This document shows positions 34,940-62,487 of a stretch of 64,000 bases of DNA, piece by piece. A program made the translations under genes and the position numbers. Source of the stretch: Macrostomum hystrix (taxonomy: Eukaryota > Platyhelminthes > Macrostomidae); contig CATNEN010000011.1 of NCBI GenBank assembly GCA_950097015.1, positions 4,926,501-4,990,500 of the forward strand, in the 5' to 3' direction. How positions within the stretch are numbered: position 1 is the first letter of the stretch; each line of letters starts with the position of its first letter. Below the pieces are notes generated by a model. It saw nothing but the letters and a program-made list of their open reading frames with translations. It was not told where the DNA came from and searched no databases.

Positions 34940-35945
34940 ATAAAATCTTTTTCCGATTCTAAGAAAGCATTATGGGACATTATTCTGAATTCTAATAAAT
35001 CACTATGGGATGTCATTCCCGATTCTAAAAAATCACGATGGGATATCATTCCTGATTCTAAGAAATCAGTATGGGATATCATTCCCGATTCTAAGAAATC
35101 ACGATAGGATGTCATTCCGAATTCTAATAAAGAATGATGAGATGTCATTCCGAATTCTAATAAAGAATGATGGGATATCATTCCGAATTCTAATAAAGAA
35201 TGATGGGATATCATTCCCGATTCTAAGAAAGCATTATGGGACATTATTCTGAATTCTAATAAATCACTATGGGATGTCATTCCTGATTCTAAGAAATCAC
35301 TATGGGATGTCATTCCTGATTCTAAGAAATCACTATGGGATGTCATTCCTGATTCTAAGAAATCACTATGGGATATCATTCCCGATTCTAAGAAAGCACG
35401 ATGGGATATCATGCCTAATTCTAAGAAAGAATGATGGGATATCATTCCTGATTCTAATAAATCACGATGGGATATCATTCTCGATTCTAAGAAAGCACGA
35501 TGGGATATCATTTCTAATTCTAAGAAAGAATGATGGGATATCATTCTTGATTCTAAGAAATCACGATGGGATATCATTCCTAATTCTAAGAAGTCACGAT
35601 GGGATATCATTCCTGATTCTAAGAAATCACTATGGGATGTCATTCCCGATTCTAAAAAATCACGATAGGATTTCATTACCGATTCTAAGAAATAAAAATA
35701 GGATTTCATTCCCGATTCTAAGAAATCACGATAGGATATCATTCCGAATTCTAAGAAAGAATGATGGGATATCATTCCCGATTTTAAGAAAGAATGATGG
35801 GATGTCATTGTTAATTCTAAGAAATCACGATCGAATTTCATTTCCGATTCTAAGAAATCACGATAGGATACCATTCTTGATTCTAAAAAAGCATGGAGAG
35901 ATCTCATTCGCGATTCTAAGAAAATCAGATGACATCTCATTTTAG
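34940..35945. repeat. 33-bp minisatellite (ATCATTCCTGATTCTAAGAA core)
   Basis: About 30 units of 33 bp (GATGGGATATCATTCCTGAT plus TCTAAGAAATCAC). Because 33 is divisible by three and the unit lacks stops in one frame on each strand, open frames of 223 and 337 codons face each other; I treat both as artefacts. Confidence 0.92.
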
Positions 35946-36259
35946 ATTATTTTAACGCGTAGTGAGATCTCTTACCTCGAAAAATGAGATTTTCAAGGAG
36001 ATTACAACGAAGGGCGGCGCCGACGTCAAAGTTCGAAGAATTCTTAAGACTGCTTTGGCTCCAGCAAAAGGGCTTTTTGTCAACGCAAAAGAGGCTGCAG
36101 TTAGAGACAAAATAGGGTCGTAAAAAATTGCTTGAAAGCTTGCACTGTTTTGAAGCTTCGAGCTATGGTGCAAGCCTCTGCGGCCAAAGCATGTTTTTTT
36201 CTTTCCGAAAGTTTAAGGGCTTGTAAAATTTAAAGTGTTTTTACTTTTGAATTCAATCC

Positions 36260-36520
36260 AGTCTTCACCACTCTCCCTCTAGTCTCTACCTCTCTCCCCC
36301 TCTAGTCTCTACCTCTCTCCTCTAGTCTCTACCTCTCTCCTCTAGTCTCTACCTCTCTCCTCTAGTCTCTACCTCTCTCCTCTAGTCTCTACCTCTCTCC
36401 TCTAGTCTCTACCTCTCTCCTCTAGTCTCTACCTCTCTCCTCTAGTCTCTACCTCTCTCCTCTAGTCTCTACCTCTCTCCCCCTCTAGTCTCTACCTCTC
36501 TCCTCTAGTCTCTAGTCTAG
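36260..36520. repeat. 20-bp pyrimidine-rich minisatellite (TCTAGTCTCTACCTCTCTCC)
   Basis: About 12 units, almost identical, next to the following 21-bp array. Confidence 0.93.
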
Positions 36521-36540
36521 TTAGGGTAGATAGGGGTAGT

Positions 36541-37320
36541 ATCTACCCTAATTTCTCCAGTATCTACCCCTATTTCTATAGTATCTACCCCTATTTCTAT
36601 AGTATCTACCCCTATTTCTATAGTATCTACCCCTATTTTTATAGTATCTACCGCTATTTCTATAGTATCTACCCCTATTTCTATAGTATCTACCGCTATT
36701 TCTATAGTATCTACCCCTATTTCTATAGTATCTACCGCTATTTCTATAGTATCTACCCCTATTTCTATAGTATCTACCCATATTTCTATAGTATCTACCC
36801 CTATTTCTATAGTATCTACCCCTATTTCTATAGTATCTACCCCTATTTCTATAGTATCTACCCCTATTTCTATAGTATCTACCCCTATTTCTATAGTATC
36901 TACCGCTATTTCTATAGTATCTACCCCTATTTCTATAGTATCTACCCCTATTTCTATAGTATCTACCCCTATTTCTATAGTATCTACCCCTATTACTATA
37001 GTATTTACCGCTATTTCTATAGTATCTACCCCTATTTCTATAGTATCTACCGCTATTTCTATAGTATCTACCCCTATTTCTATAGTATCTACCCCTATTA
37101 CTATAGTATTTACCGCTATTTCTATAGTATCTACCCCTATTTCTATAGTATCTACCCCTATTTCTATAGTATCTACCCCTATTTCTATAGTATCTACCGC
37201 TATTTCTATAGTATCTACCGCTATTTCTATAGTATCTACCCCTATTTCTATAGTATCTACCCCTATTTCTATTTCTACCCGTATTTCTATTTCTGTAGTA
37301 TCTACCGCTATTTATCCAGT
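36541..37320. repeat. 21-bp minisatellite (TAGTATCTACCCCTATTTCT)
   Basis: About 36 units of 21 bp, with CCGCTATT and CCCCTATT variants intermixed. The minus strand of the left part reads as GRYYRNR heptapeptides by chance of period. Confidence 0.94.
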
Positions 37321-38212
37321 ATCTTTGTCAATAAATTATAATATAGAGCAAGGGCTGCACCTAATTTTGAACAGCCATCAAATATTGAAATTTCTTCACG
37401 AAATTCTGACCTCAGCTTATCTGAATTTTTGTCGGCCTATTCAGATTTTGCCTCTATTTTTCCTCTTTACTTTTTCCCCAAATTTCGTCCAGACCATGTG
37501 TGTCCACAGCCACCCCCGAATCCTACACCCCCCAATAAGTCCTGCCAGCTGCGCAGCCATTGGCTAGACTCGCTTCTGAACAGCGAACAGCTAGTCACTA
37601 TATAGTAGTGACTAGGGGATAAAGTCACGCTGTGACTAGGCCAGGCCTCGATCTGAAAATTTGTACCCTCGTGCGCTTCTGAGGTGGGTGTAGCAGAATG
37701 GTGGGCGTATAGCTCGTTGGGTTTAGCAGCGCATTGGCCAGCGAGTTCAGTAAGCCAGCCTTCCTCCGACGCCCCCCGAGCTCCCCAGCACGAAAATATC
37801 CCAAAACACAGGGGCTAGTAACCGAAATAAGCTAACGACAAGAAGCGTCAAGGACTTGGCGAGACATTGTTGCCTTGAGCTGGGTCAAAATAAAACTGCT
37901 CCACATGACTGAACCCAACTCACTGGCGATTCCCAAAAATAGCAGACAAGCAACTCAGCGCCGTGCGACACGAGAGCAGATCATACTAGCTGCTGACTGG
38001 GAATAAGAACAACTGTTCTAACAGTTTCGCCGGCTGTCAATTTTGATTGCATTTTTCTCTCCTTGGATTCTATCGCCGACCGATCCTAGAAGATAATTTC
38101 AAAGATAATTATTATTCGATTCATAACAAAGGTGAGAATAGGTTTGCTTTGAGTTCCTTTGCTCATCTTTTTTGTAAGTTGTGAGACTGAGTAGCACCAA
38201 GTTTGATAATGA
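37321..38212. other. Unique sequence with a hairpin and a weak tRNA-like trace
   Basis: Holds a perfect inverted repeat (37591-37615) and, near 37710-37760, TATAGCTCGTTGGGTTTAGC that resembles a tRNA A-box region without a usable B box. It may be a decayed SINE. Confidence 0.4.
37591..37615. repeat. Perfect 10-bp inverted repeat with 5-nt loop
   Basis: CTAGTCACTA / TAGTGACTAG around TATAG. A smaller AGTCAC-GCT-GTGACT palindrome follows at about 37623, so the GTGACT motif occurs as two adjacent hairpins. Confidence 0.7.
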
Positions 38213-38570
38213 TTAGAGAGAGACAGAGAGATAGTGAGACAGAGAGACAGAGACAGAGAGACAGAAAGACAGAGGCAGAGAGACAGAGAGACAGAGAGAC
38301 AGAGACAGAGAGACAGAGACAGAGAGACAGAGAGACAGAGACAGAGAGACAGAGAGACAGAGAGACAGAGACAGAGAGACAGAGAGACAGAGAGACAGAG
38401 ACAGAGAGACAGAAAGACAGAGGCAGAGAGACAGAGAGACAGAGACAGAGAGACAGAGAGACAGAGACAGAGAGACAGAAAGACAGAGGCAGAGAGACAG
38501 AGAGACAGAAAGACAGAGGCAGAGAGACAGAGAGACAGAGACAGAGAGACAGAGAGACAGAGACAGGATA
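38213..38570. repeat. (GAGACAGA)n-type simple repeat
   Basis: Purine-rich tract of AGAGACAG and GAGACA units. It is the reverse complement of the CTGTCTCT array at 42345-42885. Confidence 0.94.
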
Positions 38571-38571
38571 T

Positions 38572-38740
38572 TATAGTCTAACAGGTGGGAGACCCTATCT
38601 AACACACACAGAACAGCTTGTCTAACAGGTGGGAGACCCTATCTAACACACACAGAACAGCTTGTCTAACAGGTGGGAGACCCGATCTAACACACACAGA
38701 ACAGCTTGTCTAACAGGTGGGAGCCCCGATCTAAGACATG
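38572..38740. repeat. 44-bp tandem repeat, about 4 copies
   Basis: Unit starts GTCTAACAGGTGGGAGACCC and ends ACACACACAGAACAGCTT; the copies are nearly identical and abut the GAGACA tract. Confidence 0.9.
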
Positions 38741-39245
38741 AATTTGACACGAATTTCAAATAAATATTACAAAATCGACTTGAATACAATATAGCTTCTA
38801 GTAGAAGTCTTTAAAGTGCCCGCTTTCATTTGTGCCTCGGGCTGTCGTATCAGCGCACACGATTGCTCTGATAATTTTTGAGGAAGGGGAGAGACGGGGA
38901 AAGATCCCCATAGCAACGGGTTGGGACTTTGTGGGATTTCGCAGATTCGGTCCCTATAGCTGGCAGGAATTGTGCAAAAACGGGGATTTCCCTCAATCCA
39001 AGACTGGGACAGAAATCAGATTAGACTGTTTGAGGGTTCCAACTCGGGTAGGGGAGGTCGTGGACTCGTATCAAAGAGTGAGCACGCTGGTAACCACTTT
39101 GGTCTTATTAGTTAGAGAGGCCGCTGCTGAAATGCCGTTTTAGCCATCTTTTCCTTTGGGTTTGAGACTGCTCCAGTCAACGAAGTCCTTGCCCGCTACG
39201 GACAAGTAGCTAGTCTGCCTTTCAATCTATTTAGCCATTACATAG
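38741..39245. other. Unique intergenic sequence
   Basis: A 103-codon open frame at 38832-39143 has no recognisable domain; not called. Confidence 0.4.
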
Positions 39246-39249
39246 TAGA

Positions 39250-39660
39250 CGTTCTTGAATATATCTCACTTAATCTTCAAAATATCATAATATATCTCAC
39301 TTAATCCTCATAATCTCATTGTCTATCTCACTTAATCCGCATAATCTCACTGTCTATCTCACCTAATCCTCATAATCTCACTCTCAATCTCACCTAGTCC
39401 TCATAATCTCACTCTCTATCTCACTCAATCGTCATAATCTAACTGTTTGTCCCCCCTAATCCCCATAATCTCACTCTCAATCTCACCTAGTCCTCATAAT
39501 CTCACTCTCTATCTCACTTAATCCTCGTTATCTCACAGTCCAACTCATCTAATCCATCTTATCGCAATGTCTCCTATCTACTTCTTATAATCTCATTGTC
39601 TTTCTCACATATTTCAAGAAATCTCACTTCGCTAAAATCTCACTGTCAATCTCACTTATT
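39250..39660. repeat. Degenerate ~27-bp repeat (CTCACTTAATCCTCATAATC)
   Basis: About 14 diverged copies. Confidence 0.8.
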
Positions 39661-39959
39661 ACCAATTCTTACAATATTATTGGCTGTTGATTGCTGCCGA
39701 CTTCAAAGCCAGAGATAATTGAAAGAAACACGAATTTGATAGTAGTATGCAATAACAAATATGAAAATGATTTTAGCTGAATGCATCCTAAGCGAAACAT
39801 GATCAAAGGACTTAAATATCGACTAGCGAAACAAGATTATTCTCAGTAACTAAATAATAATTTTTTTAATTCGAAATCGAATTAGAAAGAAGTGGCAAAA
39901 ATTTAGACACTCAAGTACTCGAAATACAAAATATTCACTCCGAAACATACTCTTATCCA

Positions 39960-40740
39960 ATGATCCCTTCACTATGAACCCTTCACTCTGAACCCTTCAA
40001 TCTGAACCCTTCTCTCTGAACCCTTCACTCTGAACCCTTCAATCTGAACCCTTCACACTGAACCCTTCACTCTGAACCCTTCACTCTGAACCCTTCACTC
40101 TGAACCCTTCTCTCTGAACCCTTCAATCTGAACCCTTCACTCTGAACCCTTCTCTCTGAACCCTTCACTCTGAACCCTTCAATCTGAACCCTTCACACTG
40201 AACCCTTCACTCTGAACCCTTCACTCTGAACCCTTCACTCTGAACCCTTCACTCTGAACCCTTCACTCTGAACCCTTCACTCTGAACCCTTCTCTCTGAA
40301 CCCTTCAATCTGAACCCTTCACACTGAACCCTTCACACTGAACCCTTCACTCTGAACCCTTCTCTCTGAACCCTTCAATCTGAACCCTTCTCTCTGAAAC
40401 CTTCTCTCTGAACCCTTCACTCTGAACCCTTCACTCTGAACCCTTCACTCTGAACCCTTCTCTCTGAACCCTTCACTCTGAACCCTTCTCTCTGAACCCT
40501 TTACTCTGAACCCTTCACTCTGAACCCTTCACTCTGAACCCTTCTCTCTGAACCCTTCACTCTGAACCATTCACTCTGAACCCTTCACTCTGAACCCTTC
40601 ACTCTGAATCCTTCACTCTGAATCCTTCACTCTGAACCCTTCACTCTGAACCATTCACTCTGAACCCTTCACTCTGAACCCTTTACACTGAACCCTTCAA
40701 TCTGAACCCTTCACTATGAATCCTTCAATCTGAACCCTCC
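39960..40740. repeat. 14-bp minisatellite (CTCTGAACCCTTCA)
   Basis: About 55 units with CAATCTGAACC, CACACTGAACC and TCTCTGAACC variants. Confidence 0.94.
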
Positions 40741-41230
40741 GTATCCTGACCTCCTTAGTCCATAAATATTCTCTATGAAAGCCAGAATGTCTAGTTAGTG
40801 AGGAATGTAAATACATTAGTCCCAGTGCAGCTGCAGTCAGTGCGTCATCGGGTTTTTGTTTAAATTCGAAATCAAATTCGGGCAACACGGCATCTCCATT
40901 TATAACTTGGCCGGGATTGCGGGCTGAATGGCAAGGAGAGACAGTGAAACTGTGTGGTTGGACGCATTGGCGGCGGTGGCGGCGGCGGCAGTACACTCGA
41001 TAGCCCATCAGATAATCTTCATTGTATCTGGGCAGTGCAAGTTGTACTTAAATAGATGAACAGATTCGAACAGTTTAGGAAGTGTCTGGCTTTGCAGAGG
41101 TCAACGACTTCTTCAGGGCATTATTTTTGGCAATTTGCACTTTTCCTAGTTTTCCTTTAACAATATTTCTCTGTATAGGAAAAGGGTGAAAGGGGAGAAG
41201 GGACAGATTGTGGTATGAGGAGAGGGAAGA
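40741..41230. other. Unique spacer
   Basis: Contains a short (GGCGGC)n stretch near 40970-40990. No gene supported. Confidence 0.4.
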
Positions 41231-41234
41231 AGGG

Positions 41235-41580
41235 AGGGAGGGGAGAAGAGAAAAAGTGGAGAAGGGTAAGATAGGAGAAGGGTGAGATAGGAGAAGGGTG
41301 TGATAGGAGAAGGGTGAGATAGGAGAAGGGTGAGATAGGAGAAGGGTGAGATAGGAGAAGGGTGAGATAGGAGAAGGGTGAGATAGGAGAAGGGTGAGAT
41401 AGGAGAAGGGTGAGATAGGAGAAGGGTAAGATAGGAGAAGGGTGAGATAGGAGAATGGTGAGATAGGAGAAGGGTGAGATAGGAGAAAGGTGAGATAGGA
41501 GGGAAGGGAGAGAGGGGAGAGGGGAGGGAGGGGAGAAGGGAGGGAGGGGAGAAGACAGTGAGGAGAAGAGAGAGGGAGAG
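41235..41580. repeat. 16-bp purine-rich minisatellite (GTGAGATAGGAGAAGG)
   Basis: About 15 close copies flanked by degenerate GGGAGGGGAGAAG sequence; strongly purine-biased on the plus strand. Confidence 0.92.
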
Positions 41581-41929
41581 AATAAAGGATAGAGGGAGAG
41601 TGAATTCAGTTTTCCACTAATTTTAGAACAGCTTTTAAAGGAAAAAAAACGTAATTCGAATATTACTTCCGAATATAAAATGACGATAAAAGATAGTTCA
41701 GTCTTCAAGCATGACTTGACAGGAATGAATTGAGCTCAAACCCTAACTTAAAATGCAACACTATTGAGTCACCACAGTGCTTTCGATTCGAGGTCGGGGC
41801 AGGGAGAAGACAGATTTTCCCTCCAAAAAATCCCAGAATTCTCCATGATAATTTCCTACTTTCTCTTCCCCTTTTACGAGTAGCTGCCTGTCACACTGGC
41901 TAGCTGATGTCACCTGATGTCTGATGTCA

Positions 41930-42060
41930 CCCTGTCTACCATAAATCTCACCCTATCTACAATTAATCTCACCCTATCTACAATTAATCTCACCCTATCT
42001 ACAATTAATCTCACCCAATCTACAATTAATCTCACCCTATCTACTCTAACCTTCGCCTAT
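41930..42060. repeat. 21-bp tandem repeat (CTCACCCTATCTACAATTAA)
   Basis: About six copies. Confidence 0.85.
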
Positions 42061-42344
42061 GTACCCTAAATTTCACCCTTTGTCACGTGTCAAGTTAATC
42101 TCTAAAATCCCATAACCAACTGCTATTATTTCTAACATTTTTCACAATCCAGTTGTGCAACCTTCTCTGTCATGACCAACGAAAGCTGTGCTTAATATAG
42201 ACTCAAGATAAACTGACCACCAACCAACTTCATGTTGCTCAGAGGGTTGGCCAACCCAGGCAAAGCATTTGTACTTCTCACTATGAAATAATACTCAAGT
42301 CACACTGTCCCGGCTGTGCTGTGTAGCATTTTGTCACTCCCTGT

Positions 42345-42885
42345 CACCCTCTGTCTCTCTGTCTCTCTGTCTCTCTGTCTCTCTGTCTCTCTGTCTCTCT
42401 ATCTCTCTATCTCTCTGTCTCTCTATCTCTCTGTCTCTCTGTCTGTCTATCTCTCTGTCTCTCTGTCTCTCTGTCTCTCTGTCTCTCTGTCTCTCTATCT
42501 CTCTGTCTCTCTGTCTCTCTGTCTCTCTGTCTCTCTGTCTCTCTGTCTCTCTGTCTCTCTGTCTCTCTGTCTCTCTGTCTCTCTGTCTCTCTGTCTCTCT
42601 GTCTCTCTGTCTCTGTCTCTCTGTCTCTCTGTCTCTCTGTCTCTGTCTCTCTGTCTCTCTGTCTCTCTGTCTCTGTCTCTGTCTCTCTGTCTCTCTGTCT
42701 CTCTGTCTCTCTGTCTCTCTGTCTCTCTGTCTCTCTGTCTCTCTGTCTCTCTGTCTCTCTGTCTCTCTGTCTCTGTCTCTCTGTCTCTCTGTCTCTCTGT
42801 CTCTCTATCTCTCTGTCTCTCTGTCTCTCTGTCTCTCTGTCTCTCTGTCTCTCTGTCTCTCTGTCTCTCTGTCTCTCTGTCTGTC
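42345..42885. repeat. (CTGTCTCT)n simple repeat upstream of the TASK gene
   Basis: About 65 units of an 8-bp pyrimidine-rich motif with occasional CTAT or CTGTCTGT changes. It ends about 380 bp before the TASK start codon. Confidence 0.96.
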
Positions 42886-42914
42886 CCATAGATTCTTCTT
42901 AAGAATAAAAGACA

Positions 42915-43010
42915 ACAGAGTCTGGGTGAGACTGAGAGACTGGGTGAGACTGAGAGACTGGGTGAGACTGAGAGACTGGGTGAGACTGAGAGACTGGGTG
43001 AGACAGAGAG
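42915..43010. repeat. 18-bp repeat (GAGACTGGGTGAGACTGA)
   Basis: About five close copies just upstream of the TASK gene. Confidence 0.85.
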
Positions 43011-43250
43011 AGGCTGTGATAGAGAGGGTAAGAAAAATCAAGTGGAAGTGAACCTGAAGTAATTAAGAAGTAGAAAAATTAGAACTACATTACTTTGCTT
43101 TTAGATAAAAGTGAAAGTTTCTAAACTGTCTAGTTTTTTTCTGATTTCAGTCTGACAGCCAAGCATCGAGATGCAAGTCTATCAGGCCATCAAATAGAAG
43201 TGCAGAGCCAGCCGGTATGATCAAATCGCGGGCCTGAACGGAACAACTGA

Positions 43251-58891
<15,641 letters not shown>

Positions 58892-59320
58892 CTGTTTGAT
58901 TCCCTAAAATAGCTCGTAATTAAAATAGGGTAAAATGTGCATACTGTGCTACTGCGAGTAAAAAGTAGCAATAATGTAAGTTGCTGGCGTATTCAAAATT
59001 GCAATTCTTTTTTTGCATCGAATCATCTACATAGATTTCGTGTACAAGAGATTGCACAAACAAATGCAAATTAATTATTGTCCTTCTAGTACTTTTCAAT
59101 CATTGATATGCTGCGTTCACGTTTACAAAAACAGTGCTAAAGAGTTGGCTTGTGAATCGACAGAATTTTTTTAACGAAAACTGTTTAATGTAAGTCTAAT
59201 CCCAGATCCGGGTACAAGCTGACTATCGACTATCCTTGATTGAAGGATTCCATGAACAATGCGGATGCGCCATCTGATAATGGGAAATCAGTGATTTGAG
59301 GATTCAAACCAAAATCAGGG
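58892..59320 (+). other. TASK 3' flank
   Basis: AT-rich sequence, probably the 3' UTR of the TASK gene. The first good AATAAA is at 59949, after the next array. Confidence 0.4.
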
Positions 59321-59324
59321 AAAT

Positions 59325-59775
59325 CCCTGGTAGGATTCCCCAAAAATAAAAGGAAATCCCTTTTTGGATTCGCCAAAAAGGGAATCCCAAATTAGATCCC
59401 TGATTGGATTCGCCAAAAATAAAGGGAAATCCCTTTTTTGATTCGCCAAAAAGGGAATCCCAAATTAGATCCCTGATTGGATTCCCCAAAAAAGGGAAAT
59501 CGCTTTTTGGATTCGCCAAAAAGGGAATCCCAAATTAGATCCCTGATTGGATTCCCCAAAAAAGGGAAATCGCTTTTTGGATTCGCCAAAAAGGGAATCC
59601 CAAATTAGATCCCTGATTGGATTCGCCAAAAAAGGGAAAGCCCTTTTTGGATTCGCCAAAAAAATCCCAAATTAGATCCCTGATTGGATTCGCCAAAAAT
59701 AAAGGGAAATCCCTTTTTTGATTCGCCAAAAAGAGAATCCCAAATTAGATCCCTGATCGGGTTCCCCAAAAAAAT
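59325..59775. repeat. ~70-bp composite tandem repeat downstream of TASK
   Basis: About six copies of a unit combining TGGATTCGCCAAAAAGGGAA, TCCCAAATTAGATCCCTGAT and AAAGGGAAATC. Possibly within the TASK 3' UTR. Confidence 0.88.
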
Positions 59776-59948
59776 CGAAATCCGTGATTACATAAACCAA
59801 CCAAAAAATCCCTACTTGACGGATTCATTTAAAAAAGCGAAAAATGCGATTGGAGGCTTGCTGAAAAAGGAAACCCACACTTATAGGATTCCCCTGATTT
59901 TCAACCGATTCACAAGCCCATAATTTGTCACAATTGTTCGATTTCCGA

Positions 59949-59954
59949 AATAAA
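59949..59954 (+). promoter_or_regulatory. Candidate distal poly(A) signal of TASK
   Basis: AATAAA about 1.06 kb after the stop codon. Use is uncertain. Confidence 0.3.
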
Positions 59955-60765
59955 GAAGTGCTTACTATCGTAATATTGCAAAATCTGTTAATTATTTAAT
60001 TATTAATTAATAGTTAATAATAGGTATGTATAATTAATATATTTATAAGTCATTGCTGGCAAGCATTTATAACCCACCTCTGCCTCGAGTGTGCAATATT
60101 TCAGTTTAATTTATAATTTATCATCAGTTTCATTTGGTTAAGATCTGAATAAACTTATTATCTGAAATTCTTTTCCTATATATACCAATAAACAACTGAA
60201 ATTATTGCTGACCTAATGTTGATAAAATATTGCTTTACGAAAAACTTTCAGTCTTATTGAATTGTTCATTTTAAGCAGTTTCAGACCGTTGAGGACAACT
60301 TGTCTTCATTGGTCGAATCGAATAAAAAAAAGAAACACGATTTAAAAAACTGTGTTTCGATTCCAAACTTCTAACATTGAGTTAATTCTGTTCCTGACAA
60401 TCGTCAGTGAGTTTACTGTACATCAGAATATAAAACAGTGCAGGTACGCGAAATAGCTTTATATCAAATAGAGATCTGCATTAATAAGAGAAGTTGAAGC
60501 ACACAAACACTTGCTAGGATGCTTATATAAAAAACACGAAATGTTGAATAAAAGAAAATGAAAATCAAAGTAAATTATAATATTTTATGTGCATGTAAGC
60601 GAATCGTTTCATATTGACAGTTGAGAGAGAATAGGCAAAAGTATGAACTAGACTAGACGGACATCTAGAGTTCATGATTTTGTTGCTAGTTTATAATTAA
60701 ATAACATAATAAAACGATAAAAAAAGATAACTAATAAGGTAAATATATTAATAAAAATGTTGCTC
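59955..60765. other. AT-rich intergenic sequence
   Basis: Nothing recognised between the convergent TASK and bZIP genes. Confidence 0.45.
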
Positions 60766-60767
60766 CT

Positions 60768-61030
60768 AAAAATTTCTAAGAATAGCAGCAACGCGACATT
60801 TAATTGGCTCAAATTTGGTCACGTGCTTTAATTTATGAGTGGCTTGCTTATAAAGGGGTTTCCCGTGGAGCCGTTCTAAAAATAGCAACAAATTAAATGT
60901 TACTAAGTCACGCGATACAGTTTGATGTGTTAATAAGGTGATTCCCCAATTTATTTTCTAAGAATAGCAACAGCTTGAAATTTCATTTGCTAACCTTGAG
61001 GGCGCCTTATACAAGGGTTTCCAGTGAAGA
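60768..61030. repeat. Degenerate three-copy ~90-bp repeat
   Basis: Three diverged blocks each begin TTCTAA(G/A)AATAGCA(G/A)CA. They continue with a TTTAATTGGCT- or TTTCATTTGCT-like segment, and a TATAA(A/C)(A/G)GGGTTTCC-like end is recognisable in the first and third. Older than the other arrays. Confidence 0.5.
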
Positions 61031-62487
61031 TACGTCTGTTTAAAAAGCCTCAGAAAATTCTCATCAAACAAAAAACCTGCCGTTACTACTCATAGTAAAA
61101 TTATTTCAGAATAAACAATAATAACAAAGACGGTAAAATTTAACACTAAGGTATGTAAAGTGTTCCTTTGTTTAACAACAATCTTACACTCTAAAATTTA
61201 TTCAAAGATCGTTAAAATCTGACTTGAATTTTAAAAGGCAGAACTTTTGTTTAATTAATGATATTGACTAACACTGCAAGATAAAAAATGTAGTACCACC
61301 TGAATAGCTAGATAAATTTCTAAACACAAAAATATTTAATATATAAATATGTATGCGTGTGTATGTGTGCAGAAAAGGCAGTTTAACCAATAGCCACACC
61401 AAACTAAACTCACAAATAATTACTGATATGCGGTTTTAAGACGCCGACAAGTACAATTTATTAGCACGCAGATAAACAAATAACTAATAAAATACTTGTA
61501 CTTAAGAAAAAACATTACACAAATAGATTATCACATAATGCGTCGGTGCTGCAATGAGGAAACATGCACAAAGAGAAGAAAAAAGTGAACTTTTGCATAA
61601 CAAGAATTCAATAACAATTTAAACTTAATTCTGGCTTATTCATTTTCAAGTTTGAGAATTTAGCAGCCAACTGTCTGTCAAGAAAAATAAAGATAAGCAA
61701 GAAACAAATCACTTTGAAAAGAAGCGAGCTACCATTTTGAGTTAAACAAAAAATTCATCTATTTCACGGTTATGAAATAGGCCGCATGCTGCTGCTTAGT
61801 TTTGGTTCTTGTTTTATCGACGCTTTCTTATTATCGAAACGAAACGCATTAAACAAAATCAATTAACGCATTTTACTACTAAGCAAACGTTTCTAAAAAA
61901 CACGATCTGATTTACTGACTAGAAAGCTGCCAAACGGTTGCTATGGGACAAATTAGTCATTTTTCAGATAGATCGGTAGTTACCTATTTTAATAATTCAA
62001 CCTGCAATTTTATGAAATTCACGAATCTAACCTTTTAGGGATCGCTTGTAGGAAATTTGGAGATAGATTTCTAAGAAATCCCATAGAGAACTGTTTGTTT
62101 CTAGGAAATTTTGAGATCAAGGTATTTATTTATGTGAATTTTTGTAGTAAAAAATATTTCTGTAATCATTTTTTTTCATTTGAGGATTGCGTTGTACAGA
62201 ATTTAGAGATTAAATTCTATGAAATTCTGGCATAGATTTCTAGGAACTAACGGGACAGATTCTAGGAAATTTCGAAACTTACGTATTAAAATCTATGAAT
62301 AGAATCTATTTTTTAAGAAATTCTAGCATAACTAAAATCGGGTGCTTTTGTAAACTTTTTCGTTTTAAGGGATTTTATTCTAGAAAGAAGCAGATTTTTT
62401 TAGTTTCTTTGGGATCCGATCTGTGGCAGACAATATAATTATCTTTCTTAGAAATATAGGCACTTCAGCAGGCTCGCCCCCAAGTGG
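61031..62487. other. 3' flank of the bZIP gene
   Basis: AT-rich. The part nearest 62487 should be the bZIP 3' UTR. TTTATT (minus-strand AATAAA) near 62124-62130 could be its poly(A) signal. No other gene seen. Confidence 0.4.

Noticed and set aside
34927-35945. Facing open frames of 337 and 223 codons
   Set aside because: Both come from one 33-bp minisatellite whose period is a multiple of three; no non-repeat coding sequence attached.
37710-37765. tRNA or SINE at TATAGCTCGTTGGG
   Set aside because: A-box-like only; no convincing B box or flanking duplication. Kept as a note in the region entry.
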